From NCBI RefSeq assembly GCF_013402875.1, contig NZ_CP058580.1:124001-188000 (forward strand): 64,000 nt of DNA. Direction: 5' to 3'. Under the pieces are notes generated by a model. It was given only the letters and a program-made list of their open reading frames with translations, ran no database searches and was not told the origin of the DNA. A program made the translations under genes and the position numbers. Numbering within the stretch: position 1 is the stretch's first letter; the number at the start of each line of letters is the position of its first letter. Source of the stretch: Halorarum salinum (lineage in GTDB: Archaea; Halobacteriota; Halobacteria; Halobacteriales; Haloferacaceae). Shown in pieces: positions 9,158 through 19,257 of this stretch.

Positions 9158-10291
9158 ATGTACTCGAGTCGCGGCACGACGTTCGCGCTCGCGGCGGGCA
9201 CGACGCGCACCGCCACGATCCCCGGCATCAGCGCCGCCGGCGCCGACGCGGACCTCCGGGTTCACACGCCGAGCGCGGACGCGGAACTGCTCGCGTTCGG
9301 GCGCACGGTCAGCGCGCCCGTCGTCCCGGTCAGCCCGACCGGATGCCCGACGCCGGCCGTCGTCACGCGGGCGGCTTTCGAGGCCCTCGGCGGGGGGGCC
9401 ACGGGGGGCGAGATCGCGGGAGTGGCGGGCGACCCCCTTCGCACGCTCGTGCTCGACTGCGGGCTCGCGCGCCCCACCGCGGCGCCGACGGTCGACCTCG
9501 GCGCGACGCCGGGCGCCGACGTCCGCGAACCGGTCGCGGTCCCCGACGCGGGGTCGACCGTCGAGCGCGCCAGGGAGGTGGGCCGTGCGCTCCACGGCGA
9601 TCGACTGATCGTCGGCGAGACGGTGCCGGGCGGCACGACGACCGCGATGGGCGTGCTCGCCGCGCTCGGCGAGCGCCCCGCCGTCTCCTCGTCGTTCCCC
9701 GAGAACCCCCTCGAACGCAAGCGCGAGGTCGTGGACGCGGGGCTCGCCGCCAGCGACCTCGCCCCGGGCGGCTGCTCGGGCGACCCGCTCCGTGCGATCC
9801 GGCTGCTCGGCGACCCGACGCTCGCGGGCGTGACCGGCCTCGTCGCGGGCGCGCTGGACGCCGGACTGGGCGTGACCCTCGCCGGCGGGACCCAGCTCGC
9901 GACCGCCGGGCTCCTCCTCCGGCACGCCGGCGTCGACGACCCGCTGGCGCTCGCGACGACCTCGTTCGTCGCGGACGACGACTCCGCCGACGTCGTCAGC
10001 CTGGCCGCGGACGCCGACCTCGACCTGACCGTCACCGACCCCGGCTTCGCGGACGACCACCCGGCGATGGCCGCCTACCGCCGGGGCGAGGCGAAGGAGG
10101 GCGTCGGGATGGGCGGCGCGCTCGCGCTCGCGGACGAGGCCGACGCGCTCGCCGCGGCGAGGGAGCGGCTGGTCGCCGTGTACGACCGCGTCGTCGGTGA
10201 CGGTTCGACGGACGATGGTTCGGCGAGTGACGGCGAGGACGGGCGGGACGGCCAGGACGATGGGGACGGCGCAGAGGTGGAGGCCCGATGA
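9158..10291 (+). CDS. cobT: CobT-family phosphoribosyltransferase of cobamide lower-ligand assembly
   Basis: 377 residues. The glycine-rich [16 protein letters not shown] motif near residue 152 and the overall length match archaeal CobT proteins (nicotinate mononucleotide-dependent phosphoribosyltransferases). These activate the lower-ligand base as its alpha-riboside phosphate in cobamide biosynthesis. The last 30 residues form an Asp/Gly-rich acidic tail that looks dispensable. The start codon of cbiA overlaps its end by four bases, so the two are an operon. A role in cobamide assembly is well supported by the neighbours; the actual base used is unknown. Confidence 0.85.
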   Translation: MYSSRGTTFALAAGTTRTATIPGISAAGADADLRVHTPSADAELLAFGRTVSAPVVPVSPTGCPTPAVVTRAAFEALGGGATGGEIAGVAGDPLRTLVLDCGLARPTAAPTVDLGATPGADVREPVAVPDAGSTVERAREVGRALHGDRLIVGETVPGGTTTAMGVLAALGERPAVSSSFPENPLERKREVVDAGLAASDLAPGGCSGDPLRAIRLLGDPTLAGVTGLVAGALDAGLGVTLAGGTQLATAGLLLRHAGVDDPLALATTSFVADDDSADVVSLAADADLDLTVTDPGFADDHPAMAAYRRGEAKEGVGMGGALALADEADALAAARERLVAVYDRVVGDGSTDDGSASDGEDGRDGQDDGDGAEVEAR

Positions 10292-11589
10292 AGGGCGTCG
10301 TCCTCGGGGGCACCGCGTCCGGCGTCGGCAAGACGGTCGCCACGCTCGCGGTCTGTCGGGCGCTCGCCGCGGAGGGACACGCCGTCCAGCCGGCGAAGGC
10401 CGGGCCGGACTTCATCGACCCGGGCCACCACGAAGCGGTGACCGGCGTCCCCTCGCGGACGCTCGACTGTTGGCTCGAAAGGGAGGACGGCCTCCGGCGG
10501 AACTACCACCGCGGCGAGGGCGACGTCTGCGTCGTCGAGGGCGTGATGGGCCTGTACGACGGCGACGGCTCCAGCACCGCGATGGTCGCCGAGGCGCTCG
10601 AGCTCCCGGTCGTGCTCGTCGTCGACGCGAGCGCCGGCATGGAGAGCGTCGCCGCGACGGCGCTGGGGTTCCGGGAGTTCGCCGCCCGGGCCGGCCGGGA
10701 GATCGACGTCGCCGGCGTGCTCCTCCAGCGCTGCCACGGCGGCCGGCACGAGCGGGGCATCCGCGAGGCGCTCCCGGACGACATCGGGTACGTCGGCCGG
10801 ATCCCGCCGGACGAGGACCTGGCCGTGCCGGACCGCCACCTCGGCCTCCACATGGGCTCGGAGGCACCGGTCCCCGGGGACGCGCTCGACGCCGCGGCCG
10901 AGCACGTCGAGGCGGATCGGCTCCTCGAGCTCGCCCGGGAGCCGCCTCGCGCCGACCCGTCGAAGCCGGCTTCTCCCCGCACGGACGCCACCGTCGCCGT
11001 CGCGAGCGACGGCGCCTTCGCGTTCCGCTACCCTGCGACGGTCGAACGGCTCCGCGAGCGCGCGACCGTTCGGACGTTCTCGCCGGTCGCGGACGACCCG
11101 CTGCCCGACTGCGACGCGGTCTACCTCCCCGGCGGCTACCCCGAACTCCACGCCGAGGCGTTGGCGGGGAGCGACGCGCTGGCGACGCTGGCCGACCGCG
11201 CCGCCGAGGGGCTGCCCGTGCTGGGGGAGTGTGGCGGGCTGATGGCGCTGGCCGAGTCGCTCACGACCGTCGACGGGGACACCCACGCGATGGCCGGGGT
11301 GCTGCCGGGGGACGTGCGGATGCGGGAGCGGTACCAGGCGCTCGACCATGTGGAACTGGAGGCACGCGAGGACGCCCTGACGGCGCCCGCGGGCGGTCGG
11401 CTCCGCGGCCACGAGTTCCACTATTCGAGCCTGGACGCCCCCGCCGACGTCCGGTTCGCGTTCGACGTGCGCCGCGGGGACGGCATCGACGGCGACCACG
11501 ACGGCCTGACCGAGCACCGGACGCTCGGGACGTACTGTCACGTCCACCCCGAGAGCGGGGCGTTCGACGCGTTGTTGGATTCGCTTTGA
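10288..11589 (+). CDS. cbiA: Cobyrinate a,c-diamide synthase
   Basis: 433 residues. The N-terminal half is a P-loop dethiobiotin-synthetase-like domain (GTASGVGKT near residue 8, PDFIDPGHH near 43, and EGVMGLYDG near 81). The C-terminal half is a class I glutamine amidotransferase domain with [12 protein letters not shown] and a nucleophile Cys in LGECGGLM near residue 313. The enzyme amidates the a and c side chains of cobyrinate using glutamine and ATP. It is translationally coupled to cobT. A Ser/Pro-rich linker joins the two domains. Confidence 0.93.
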   Translation: MKGVVLGGTASGVGKTVATLAVCRALAAEGHAVQPAKAGPDFIDPGHHEAVTGVPSRTLDCWLEREDGLRRNYHRGEGDVCVVEGVMGLYDGDGSSTAMVAEALELPVVLVVDASAGMESVAATALGFREFAARAGREIDVAGVLLQRCHGGRHERGIREALPDDIGYVGRIPPDEDLAVPDRHLGLHMGSEAPVPGDALDAAAEHVEADRLLELAREPPRADPSKPASPRTDATVAVASDGAFAFRYPATVERLRERATVRTFSPVADDPLPDCDAVYLPGGYPELHAEALAGSDALATLADRAAEGLPVLGECGGLMALAESLTTVDGDTHAMAGVLPGDVRMRERYQALDHVELEAREDALTAPAGGRLRGHEFHYSSLDAPADVRFAFDVRRGDGIDGDHDGLTEHRTLGTYCHVHPESGAFDALLDSL

Positions 11590-11924
11590 GCGCGAGTAGT
11601 CGGACCACACGCTGTGAAGCAGTTCCCGAAAGCCCCCGCGGCTGTCGGCTCGGTGCGACTGCTGCGCTCCTCGCGCTCGCTCCGCTCGCGCTGCGGTGCT
11701 TGCTAGTCGCGCCGTCGCCGACAACCGCGGCCCCTTTCAGTCCCACCCGACCGCACAGCGCCTCACCCTCCCCAGCCTCCTGCGCTCCTCGTTCCGTTCG
11801 CTGCGCTCACTCCACTGCGGTGCTCGTCCCTCGCGCGGTTCGGCCGCGCACGAGGCGCGGCCGCCGCGCGCCTGCCGGCTGATTCCCACTTCTGCCCCGC
11901 CGAAAACCGCCACCGCCGCCCGAC
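11590..11924. repeat. Intergenic region with two related GC-rich repeats and a hairpin
   Basis: This stretch separates the convergent ends of cbiA and the lipoprotein gene and carries no gene. Two related copies of a GC-rich element starting CTGCGCTCCTCG and ending CTGCGGTGCT occur at 11662-11700 and 11780-11824. The second is about six bases longer in its middle. A 6-bp stem with a 5-base loop (GCGCGG-TTCGG-CCGCGC) lies at 11833-11849. Such elements are frequent between haloarchaeal genes; the position between convergent genes fits a role in transcript 3' ends. Confidence 0.5.
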
Positions 11925-13433
11925 TCACTCCGACTCCTCGTGCTCGGCGCGAGCCTCGTACGTGCCGCCCCGGAAGCGGAACGTTCGACTGTCGGCGTCG
12001 TAGCCGACCGCGCGGTCCACGACGTGTTCGTCCGCCCGGAGGACCGCCCGGTCCGCGTCGTCCCCGAGGAACGCGAGCGTGTTGCGCAGGCCGAGGAGGG
12101 GGCGTCTCATGGCCTGCTCGGCGACGAGGCGGGGGGCGTCCGGGTCGTCGTCGACCCGCTCGACCGTCAGCGTCGCGTCCGGCGGGTGCTCGTCGTCGCC
12201 GTACTGGGGGGCCGTGACGGTCACCACGTCGCCGTCGCGCTCGCTCTCGACGTCCCCCGTGGGGACCAGTCCGACCGGGTCGGCCTCCACCTCGACGAGC
12301 GCGCCGCTCCGGTCGGTGTCGTGGCCGTAGCCCGCGACGACGCCGTACGTCCCGCCGCCGAGGAAGCCGACGCTCCTGGCGCCCTCGCAGGGCACCGACT
12401 CGCCGTGGAACGCCCGGAGGCGGTGTGCGACGACCCCGCCAGACAGGACGAAGCGGCAGTCGGCCGTCTGCGCCCAGGGGGCGACGTGGAACCACTCGTC
12501 GTCGACGAGTTTGTACAGGCCCCAGTGGCCACAGGAGGAGCCCTCCTGCGACCGATTGATGAAGTGGAAGTCGAACGCCGCGGGGAGGTCCGCGCGCTCG
12601 GTCGCGGGGCGGACGAACGACGGCGTCGTCGCGTCGGCCTCGTGGAACCACGCCGTCGACCCCTCGCCCGGGAGGTCGGGGACCGATCGGCCGGCGAAGC
12701 GCGACTCGCGGTCCGGCCCCGGTTCGTCGGTGTCCCAGACGGTCACCCGGAGGTCGGCCTCGCGCGACCGGAACTCGTAGATCCCCTCCGGGCGGCCGCG
12801 GCCCTCGCCGTCCGGGTGGCCGACGAGGGCGTACTCGCCCGAGACGGACTCGTCCGGGTCGAGTCTGACGGTCTCGGGGAGCCAGTCGCTCGACCCCTGC
12901 TCCGTGACTCGCCACTGGCCGTCGCCGTCCCGCGCCACCTCGGGGGCGCGCTCGACGAGGTCGTGGTTCTCCGTGGGCGCCAGCACGAGCGACTCGCGGT
13001 ACGTGTACTCCGACCCGTACTCCTCCCACATCCGCCGGGGGTTGCGGCTCCATACGTCGTGGCCGAAGGGGGGCGTCTCCCGCAGGCGGAACGTGTTCTC
13101 GAACCGGCTCGCGTTCGTGAGCCGCGCCTCGACGCGGGCCGGGTGCTCGGCCGTGGCCGTCCCGAGGAACCGGAGTTCCACCTCGGCGCCGTCGTCGGTG
13201 CGGTAGGTCGTCGGCGAGAGCGCGTACGTGCGCCGGACGGTCTCGAGGTCGACGACGCTCGTCCGGTCGCCGAACGGGTCGCCGCCGGGTGTATCGGTCG
13301 GCGTGTCGGTCGGGTCGTCCGTCGGCGTCCCCTGCAGGTCGGGGTTGGTCGTCCGCGTGCGGGAGCCGTCCCGCGGCAGTGCGGCACAGCCCGAGAGGCC
13401 GGCGAGCGTCGCGAGGAGGGCGCGTCGGTGCAT
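11925..13433 (-). CDS. Hypothetical lipoprotein
   Basis: 502 residues. A short signal (MHRRALLATLAGLSGC) with a lipobox Cys at residue 16 is followed by a Thr/Pro/Asp-rich linker, typical of haloarchaeal surface lipoproteins. The remainder is beta-rich and acidic with no recognised domain; the few Cys residues, including those in SSCGHWGLYK and SVPCEGARSV, might form disulfides. It lies on the opposite strand between two cobalamin blocks, but nothing in it suggests a corrin-binding role. The function is unknown. Confidence 0.7.
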   Translation of the reverse strand: MHRRALLATLAGLSGCAALPRDGSRTRTTNPDLQGTPTDDPTDTPTDTPGGDPFGDRTSVVDLETVRRTYALSPTTYRTDDGAEVELRFLGTATAEHPARVEARLTNASRFENTFRLRETPPFGHDVWSRNPRRMWEEYGSEYTYRESLVLAPTENHDLVERAPEVARDGDGQWRVTEQGSSDWLPETVRLDPDESVSGEYALVGHPDGEGRGRPEGIYEFRSREADLRVTVWDTDEPGPDRESRFAGRSVPDLPGEGSTAWFHEADATTPSFVRPATERADLPAAFDFHFINRSQEGSSCGHWGLYKLVDDEWFHVAPWAQTADCRFVLSGGVVAHRLRAFHGESVPCEGARSVGFLGGGTYGVVAGYGHDTDRSGALVEVEADPVGLVPTGDVESERDGDVVTVTAPQYGDDEHPPDATLTVERVDDDPDAPRLVAEQAMRRPLLGLRNTLAFLGDDADRAVLRADEHVVDRAVGYDADSRTFRFRGGTYEARAEHEESE

Positions 13434-13615
13434 ATCCCGACCTCACGAGCGGACCCTAAACCCTTTCTGAAGGGTCAAAGGCCCGTTTGACCCGAACCGG
13501 CGGCCGGTGCGGGCCGACGGCAGCCCGGGCCGACCACGGCGTCGGTCGCCCGGCGGGGCGTGCCGGCGGTGACGCCGACCGGTGGGAACTAAACCCTGGC
13601 TGTACAGCTACAACC

Positions 13616-14350
13616 ATGAGCGAACGCGACGGGGCGGCGGAGGGCGCGAACCGCGACGGCAGCGCCGAGGACGACGATCGCGCCGACCGCCTCGCGAACA
13701 CGCCCGGAAAGGGGATCACCCCCGAGGCCGCCGACGTCGAACCGGCCGGACCCGAGGAGTTCGGTCTGGTACAGGCCTGGTGGGGCGGCGGCAAGGGGAA
13801 GACGACCGCCGCCCTCGGCCTCGGGATGCGCGCGGTCGGCCACGGCTACCGCGTCCACCTGCTCCAGTTCATGAAGGGCGGCACCGCGAGCGTCGAGGCC
13901 GTCCGCGGCGAGTACAACGCCATCGCCGCGCTCCCGGGGTTCAGCTACGAGACGACCGGCCACTTCGGCTGGCACGGCTTCCTCGACGGCAGCGACGACG
14001 ACGAGCACGCCGCTCGCGCCGAGGCGGCGCTCGCGCGCACGAGGGAACTCGTCGACGCCGCCGGGGCGGCCGACCTCGACGCGCCGCTCCCGCTCGAGGG
14101 CGACCCCGAGGACGGCGTCCACCTGCTGCTCCTCGACGAGGCGCTGTATGCCGCGAACCGCGACCTGATCGACCCCGACGACCTCGTCGACCTCGTCGAG
14201 AACAAGCCCGATCGGCTCGAACTGGTCCTCACCGGCGGCCACGAGTCGCCTGACTACCTGCTCGATTCCGCGGACCTGGTCACCGAGGTCCGCAAGGTGA
14301 AACACCCGTTCGACGAGGGGCAGCGCGCGCGGAAGGGCGCCGAGTACTGA
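13616..14350 (+). CDS. cobO: Cob(I)yrinic acid a,c-diamide adenosyltransferase, CobA/CobO type
   Basis: 244 residues. After a 45-residue acidic N-terminal extension comes the P-loop [16 protein letters not shown] near residue 58, then HLLQFMKGG and a Walker B-like [10 protein letters not shown] near residue 166. This matches the CobA/CobO/BtuR family, which adenosylates the cobalt of cob(I)yrinic acid a,c-diamide. The ATG at 13616 follows an AT-richer patch (GGAACTAAACC) about 30 bp upstream, consistent with a leaderless transcript. cbiP starts two bases after the stop, so the two form an operon. Confidence 0.92.
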   Translation: MSERDGAAEGANRDGSAEDDDRADRLANTPGKGITPEAADVEPAGPEEFGLVQAWWGGGKGKTTAALGLGMRAVGHGYRVHLLQFMKGGTASVEAVRGEYNAIAALPGFSYETTGHFGWHGFLDGSDDDEHAARAEAALARTRELVDAAGAADLDAPLPLEGDPEDGVHLLLLDEALYAANRDLIDPDDLVDLVENKPDRLELVLTGGHESPDYLLDSADLVTEVRKVKHPFDEGQRARKGAEY

Positions 14351-14352
14351 GG

Positions 14353-16014
14353 ATGGCCGATTCGTCCGAGTCGTCAAAATCGTCCAAACTATCCAAACCG
14401 TCCGACGCGTCCGGAGCCCTCGGATCGGACGCCCCCGACGAGCCCGACCAAGCCCCCACGCTGCTCGTCGTCGGCACCGCGAGCCACGTCGGCAAGTCGA
14501 CCGTCGCGGCGGGGCTCTGTCGGCTGCTCGCGGACCGGGGGCTCGACGTCGCGCCGTTCAAGGCCCAGAACATGAGCAACAACGCCCGGGTGGTCCCGAC
14601 GCCCGACGGCGCGTGGGGGGAGATCGGCGTGTCCCAGTACACCCAGGCCCGCGCCGCGCGGACAGGGCCGACGACGGACTGCAACCCGGTCCTGCTCAAG
14701 CCGCGCGGCGCCGGCGAGAGCCAGCTCGTCCTCGACGGACGGGCGGTCGCCCACTACTCGGCCGGCGAGTACTACGAGGAGCACTGGGCGGACGCGCTCG
14801 ATGCCGCCGAGGCGGCACACGCCAGGCTCGCCGCGGAGCACGACGCCGTCGTGGCCGAGGGGGCCGGCTCCGCGGGGGAGCCGAACCTCCGCGAGCGCGA
14901 CCTCGCGAACGTGGAGACCGCCCGGTTCGCCGACGCGCGCGTCCTGCTCGTCGCCGACATCGAGCGCGGCGGCGCGTTCGCGAGCGTCCTCGGCACGCTC
15001 GAACTGGCGCCCGACGCGCTGGCCGACCGCGTCGAGGGCGTCCTGCTGACGAAGTTCCGCGGCGACCGCGCCATCCTCGACCCCGCGATCGAGGAACTGG
15101 AGGAGCGGACGGGGGTCCCGGTGCTGGGCGTGCTCCCGCACGACGACCCGGGGCTCCCCGCGGAGGACAGCGTCTCCCTCCCCGCGGAGGGGGTACGGGG
15201 GGTCGGCGGCGACGGCGACGGGGTCCCCCCGGAGCGGGCGGTCACGGTCGGCGTCCCGCGGCTCCCCCGCGTCTCGAACTTCACCGACCTCGACCCGCTC
15301 GCGCGAACCGCCGGCGTCCGGGTCGCGTACCTCCCGCCGGACGACGACCTCGGGGGCTGTGACGCGCTGGTGTTGCCCGGCACGAAGAACACCGTCGACG
15401 ACCTGCTGGCGCTCCGGGAGGCGGGGTTCGGCGACCGGCTCGCCCGCTTCGAGGGGCCGGTGGTCGGGCTCTGTGGCGGCTACCAGCTGCTCGGCGAGCG
15501 CGTCACGAACGCCGGCGTGGAGGCCGCGGGCGAGCTCCCGGCCGCCGACGTCGGCGGCGGGGAGGACGGGGGAGGAGACGGCGTCGTCGAGGGGTTCGGC
15601 CGGCTCCCGGTCGAGACCGAGTTCTCCCCGGAGAAGCGGCTGACCGTGACCGAGACACGGCTCGACGGCGCCCCCGACGGCCCGTTCGCGGGGGCGGCCG
15701 GCGCGGTGTCGGGCTACGAGATCCACATGGGCGAGACGACGGCCGTAGACCCCGTCTCGCGTCCGCTCGGCCCGACCAGCGCGGCGCGGGGGCTGACGGC
15801 GGGGACGTACCTCCACGGCCTGTTCGAGAACGACGCGGCCCGGGAGGGGTTCGTCGACGCGACGTTCCGCGCGGCCGGGAAGGAGCGCCCGCGGGACCGG
15901 GGCACGGACGCGACCCGTCCGGCCGCATCCGGGGCCGAAGACCCATGCGACGCGGCCGCCGGGCTGCTCCGCGAGCACGCCGACCTGGATCCGTTGCTCT
16001 GGCCGGGCGTTTGA
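14353..16014 (+). CDS. cbiP: Cobyric acid synthase
   Basis: 553 residues. It has a P-loop near residue 40 ([17 protein letters not shown]), [10 protein letters not shown] near 71, [14 protein letters not shown] near 172, and a C-terminal amidotransferase domain with nucleophile Cys in [11 protein letters not shown] near residue 374 and its His in the region of GYEIHMGET. The enzyme amidates the b, d, e and g side chains to give cobyric acid. The first 30 residues are a Ser/Lys/Asp-rich low-complexity leader, encoded by short repeats of TCCAAAC-like units. An acidic Gly-rich insertion lies in the amidotransferase domain near residue 400. Confidence 0.93.
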   Translation: MADSSESSKSSKLSKPSDASGALGSDAPDEPDQAPTLLVVGTASHVGKSTVAAGLCRLLADRGLDVAPFKAQNMSNNARVVPTPDGAWGEIGVSQYTQARAARTGPTTDCNPVLLKPRGAGESQLVLDGRAVAHYSAGEYYEEHWADALDAAEAAHARLAAEHDAVVAEGAGSAGEPNLRERDLANVETARFADARVLLVADIERGGAFASVLGTLELAPDALADRVEGVLLTKFRGDRAILDPAIEELEERTGVPVLGVLPHDDPGLPAEDSVSLPAEGVRGVGGDGDGVPPERAVTVGVPRLPRVSNFTDLDPLARTAGVRVAYLPPDDDLGGCDALVLPGTKNTVDDLLALREAGFGDRLARFEGPVVGLCGGYQLLGERVTNAGVEAAGELPAADVGGGEDGGGDGVVEGFGRLPVETEFSPEKRLTVTETRLDGAPDGPFAGAAGAVSGYEIHMGETTAVDPVSRPLGPTSAARGLTAGTYLHGLFENDAAREGFVDATFRAAGKERPRDRGTDATRPAASGAEDPCDAAAGLLREHADLDPLLWPGV

Positions 16015-16117
16015 TCGACCGGAACGGTGAACGGGTCCGGCGCGCGGTCGCCACGCGGCGCTCCGAGTCAACCGCCCCCGACCGCCGATCCGGGGCTCCG
16101 ACCGATACATCATCCTC

Positions 16118-16136
16118 GAACAGGACAACCTTGTTC
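16118..16136. promoter_or_regulatory. Inverted repeat upstream of the CoA-transferase gene
   Basis: Perfect 5-bp arms GAACA and TGTTC are separated by nine bases, ending 20 bp before the CoA-transferase start at 16157. The position, where the transcript should start, would suit a repressor site. No regulator can be assigned. Confidence 0.3.
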
Positions 16137-16156
16137 CCGGGGGTCGTGGCGGAGGT

Positions 16157-17431
16157 ATGGTCGGAGAAGCCGAACACCCGTCGGGGGACGTCGGACCGCT
16201 CGACGGCGTGACCGTGCTCGACGCCTCGCGGGTGCTCGTCGGGCCGTTCTGTACGATGCAACTGGGCGACCTCGGCGCGGAGGTCATCAAGGTCGAGCGC
16301 CCGGGCACGGGCGACCAGACGCGCGGCTGGCACCCGCCCCGGTACGGCGACGCCGAGGAGAGCTCGTACTACATGAGCGTCAACAGGAACAAGCGGTCCA
16401 TCACGCTCGCACTCGACACCGAGGAGGGCCGGGAGGCGTTCCGGGCTCTCGCCGCGGACGCCGACGTGCTGGTCGAGAACTTCCGCGTCGGCCGGATGGA
16501 CCGGTGGGGGCTCGGCTACGCCGACCTCCGCGAGGGGAACCCGGAACTCGTCTACTGCGCGCTCTCGGGCTACGGCGAGTGGGGGCCCGACCGCGACCAG
16601 CCCGCCTACGACATCATGATGCAGGCCGAAGGGGGGCTGATGTCCATCACGGGCGTCGACGGCGGCGCGCCGGTCCGCGTGGGCGTCGCGCTCGCGGACA
16701 TCGGGGCCGGGATGTACGCGACCCAGGCCGTCCTGGCCGCGCTGTTCGAGCGCGAGTTCGGCGACGGGACCGGACAGAAGATCGACGTGAGCCTGCTCGA
16801 CGGGCAGGCCGCGTGGATGAGCTACATGGCGACGAACTACTTCGCCACGGGCGACCCGCCGGGCCGGATGGGGAGCAAGCACCCCACCATCGCCCCGTAC
16901 CGGGCGTTCGAGACGGCCGACGACTACGTCGTCGTGGCGGTCGCCTCCGAGCCGATCTGGGAGCGGTTCTGCCGCGCCATCGACCGGCCCGACCTCTACG
17001 CCGACGAGCGCTTCGAGACCAACAGCGATCGGGTGGCCAACCGCGAGGCGCTGGACGAGGACCTGGAGGCGCTGTTCGCGGAGCGGGAGACCGCGGCGGT
17101 GCTGGAGCGGCTCAGGGAACACGACGTGCCCGCGAGCGGCGTGAACGACATGGCGGACGTGTTCTCACATCCCCAGGTGCTCGCGCGGGGGATGCGCGCG
17201 AGCGTCGACCACCCGACGGCGGGCACGGTCGAGTTCCCGGGCACCCCGATGCATCTCTCGCGGACGCCGACGACCGTCCGCCGGCACCCGCCCCTCCTCG
17301 GCGAGCACACGGACGAGGTGCTCCGCGAGCAGGGGTACTCCGACGAGGACCTCGAGGACCTGTACGCGGCGGGCGCGCTCGGCGACCGATTCGAGGGGGA
17401 GCCGTTCGACGGGGAGGCGTCGGACGACTGA
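16157..17431 (+). CDS. CaiB/BaiF family class III CoA-transferase
   Basis: 424 residues, about the usual length. Family motifs are clear: LDASRVLVGPFCTMQLGDLGA at the N-terminus, IKVERPGTGD, RNKRSITLAL, and an ENFRVGRMDRWGL stretch. The catalytic Asp of this family lies in the AYDIMMQAEGGLM region near residue 152-153. Members move CoA between carboxylic acids such as carnitine, formate/oxalate or succinate/mesaconate. Substrate specificity cannot be read here. It stands alone between cobalamin genes and an ATPase gene, so context gives no further help. Confidence 0.85.
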   Translation: MVGEAEHPSGDVGPLDGVTVLDASRVLVGPFCTMQLGDLGAEVIKVERPGTGDQTRGWHPPRYGDAEESSYYMSVNRNKRSITLALDTEEGREAFRALAADADVLVENFRVGRMDRWGLGYADLREGNPELVYCALSGYGEWGPDRDQPAYDIMMQAEGGLMSITGVDGGAPVRVGVALADIGAGMYATQAVLAALFEREFGDGTGQKIDVSLLDGQAAWMSYMATNYFATGDPPGRMGSKHPTIAPYRAFETADDYVVVAVASEPIWERFCRAIDRPDLYADERFETNSDRVANREALDEDLEALFAERETAAVLERLREHDVPASGVNDMADVFSHPQVLARGMRASVDHPTAGTVEFPGTPMHLSRTPTTVRRHPPLLGEHTDEVLREQGYSDEDLEDLYAAGALGDRFEGEPFDGEASDD

Positions 17432-17700
17432 GGACGGATAGCGGCGGCCCCTCCTCCCGAACGTTCCCGTATCGGTGCAGGTCAACCGAAAGCGTCCGTC
17501 GGCCGTCGCCACGTCCCCGGTCCGCCCGGCGTCACACTCCGGGCAGCAGGCGCGCGACTGGAGGTCGTCCCAGTCGTGTCTCGCGCCCGGCGCGCCGAGC
17601 GCCCACCCGACGACGCGCTCGTCGGCGTCGTTGTACCCCGTCCGGAACTCGCCCGCCGGACCTGCTCCCCGGCGTCGACGACGGCACTGGGGTGGTCTGC
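17431..17700 (-). pseudogene. Possible 3' remnant of a minus-strand gene with a Cys-rich motif
   Basis: Reading the minus strand from about 17700 gives a coherent acidic stretch with G/C in nearly every third position, including GYNDADERVVGWALGAPG, DWDDLQSRACCPECD and TADGRFRLTC. No in-frame start codon occurs before the coherent part, and no stop occurs before the frame runs into the CoA-transferase gene. It therefore looks like a gene fragment, or a chance reading of GC-rich DNA. The CCPEC motif suggests a former zinc-binding protein. Confidence 0.25.
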
Positions 17701-17701
17701 C

Positions 17702-17740
17702 GTTAGTAAAATCGAGGTTAGTAAAACTTCGATTTTGTTA
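17702..17740. promoter_or_regulatory. AT-rich direct and inverted repeats before the ATPase gene
   Basis: GTTAGTAAAA occurs twice, at 17702-17711 and 17717-17726 (15-bp period). AAAATCGA at 17708-17715 pairs with TCGATTTT at 17729-17736 as a perfect inverted repeat. The block lies 39-77 bp before the ATPase start at 17779 and is the only AT-rich patch nearby. A promoter with an operator is the simplest reading. Confidence 0.5.
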
Positions 17741-17778
17741 TTCGGCACGACTTTGGTTCCCCGCCCCCAGACGCCACC

Positions 17779-19176
17779 ATGGCCCACCCCCGGTTCGTCG
17801 ACCGCGAGGCGGAACTCGCCGAGTTACGGTCGCGATACGAACGCGACGATGCGGATCTGCTCGTCGTCTACGGGCGGCGACGGCTCGGCAAGAGCGCGCT
17901 GGTTCGCGAGTCCATCCGGGACCGGACGGACGCCGTCTACTGGCAGGCGACCGAGGAGACGCCCGACGTGCAGCTCGCGGACTTCGTCGCGACCGCGAGC
18001 GAGACGTACCCCGTTCTCGACGACGTCCGGCGGGACTGGGAAGCGCTGTTGCGAGCGCTCGGACGCGAGGACGCCGTCGTCGTCCTCGACGAGTTCCCGT
18101 ACCTCGTCCGGTCGGACGACGCGCTCCCCTCGAAGGTCCAGCGCGTGTGGGACACCGCCCTCGAGGACACGGGCACGACGCTCGTCCTGGTCGGGTCGTC
18201 GATCAGCGTGATGGAGGAAAAGGTGCTCGACGGAGGGAGTCCGCTGTACGGCCGGCGAACCTTCGCGCTCGACCTCCCGCCCCTGGGCCTCCGGGACGCC
18301 AGCCGGTTCTACCCCGGCGACGACCCGGAGACGGTCGTCGAGTCGTGGGCGGTCTTCGGCGGTACCCCGTACTACCTGCGGGCGCTCGACCCGTCCGCCT
18401 CGCTCGCCGAGAACGTCCGGCGGCACGTCCTCTCCGAGCACGGCGTCCTCCACAACGAACCGGAGTTCCTGCTCCGCACGGAGTTCGGCATCCGCGAGCC
18501 GGGGACGTACTACACGGTCCTCCGGGCCATCGCCACGGGGAAGCGCGCGGCGAACGAGATCGCCGACTTCGCGGGCGTCGACTCGAACGCGCTGGGGTCG
18601 TACCTCTCGAAACTCCGCCGCCTCCGGCTCGTCGAGCGGGACGTGCCGGTGACGGCGAACCCGACCGCGACGCGCAAGAGCCGGTACCGGCTGACCGAGC
18701 CGCTGTTCCGGTTCTGGTTCCGGTACGTGTACGGCCAGCAGGGGAAGCTCGCCCAGCTGGGGGACGACGCGTACGAACGACTGGTCGACCCGACGTTCCC
18801 GGCGTACATGGGACCGATGTTCGAGGAGGTCTGTCGGGACGCGCTCCCGTCGCTGATTCCGAAGACGTACCGGGGAGTCGGCTACTGGTGGCACGACGGG
18901 CACGAACTCGACGTCGTCGGCCTCGCGAGCGACGGGACGCTCGTCGTCGGCGAGTGCAAGTACACGAGCAGGGCGATGACCGAGGGCGACCTCGCCGACC
19001 TGGAACGGGCCGCGGCGGCCGTCGAGTGGACGCCGCCGGGTGGCGGCGACCCGACGCGCCACTACTGCTGTTTCTGTCGGTCCGGGTTCTCGGAGGGCCT
19101 CCGTGCCGTCGCGGCCGAGCGGGGGGACGTCTCGCTGTTCACCCCCGCCGACGTCGTGGCGGGACCTTCGGAGTGA
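17779..19176 (+). CDS. Archaeal ATPase with C-terminal DUF234/nuclease-like domain
   Basis: 465 residues. The N-terminal part starts FVDREAELAELRSRY and has Walker A GRRRLGKSALV near residue 33 and Walker B VVVLDEFPYL near 97, as in the archaeal ATPase family (STAND/AAA-like, PF01637). A winged-helix segment (ANEIADFAGVDSNALGSYL) follows. The C-terminal domain has ELDVVG and GECKY motifs, the pattern of a PD-(D/E)XK fold as in DUF234. These proteins are abundant, fast-spreading and of unknown function in archaea; a role tied to DNA or defence is only a guess. The promoter bears repeated AT-rich sites. Confidence 0.8.
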   Translation: MAHPRFVDREAELAELRSRYERDDADLLVVYGRRRLGKSALVRESIRDRTDAVYWQATEETPDVQLADFVATASETYPVLDDVRRDWEALLRALGREDAVVVLDEFPYLVRSDDALPSKVQRVWDTALEDTGTTLVLVGSSISVMEEKVLDGGSPLYGRRTFALDLPPLGLRDASRFYPGDDPETVVESWAVFGGTPYYLRALDPSASLAENVRRHVLSEHGVLHNEPEFLLRTEFGIREPGTYYTVLRAIATGKRAANEIADFAGVDSNALGSYLSKLRRLRLVERDVPVTANPTATRKSRYRLTEPLFRFWFRYVYGQQGKLAQLGDDAYERLVDPTFPAYMGPMFEEVCRDALPSLIPKTYRGVGYWWHDGHELDVVGLASDGTLVVGECKYTSRAMTEGDLADLERAAAAVEWTPPGGGDPTRHYCCFCRSGFSEGLRAVAAERGDVSLFTPADVVAGPSE

Positions 19177-19257
19177 TCGCAGGTCGCTTCACGAACGACC
19201 TCGCCGACCACGAACGCGCGTCGAACCGCTTTTGCGCACGGCGCCCCGCTACCCGGC

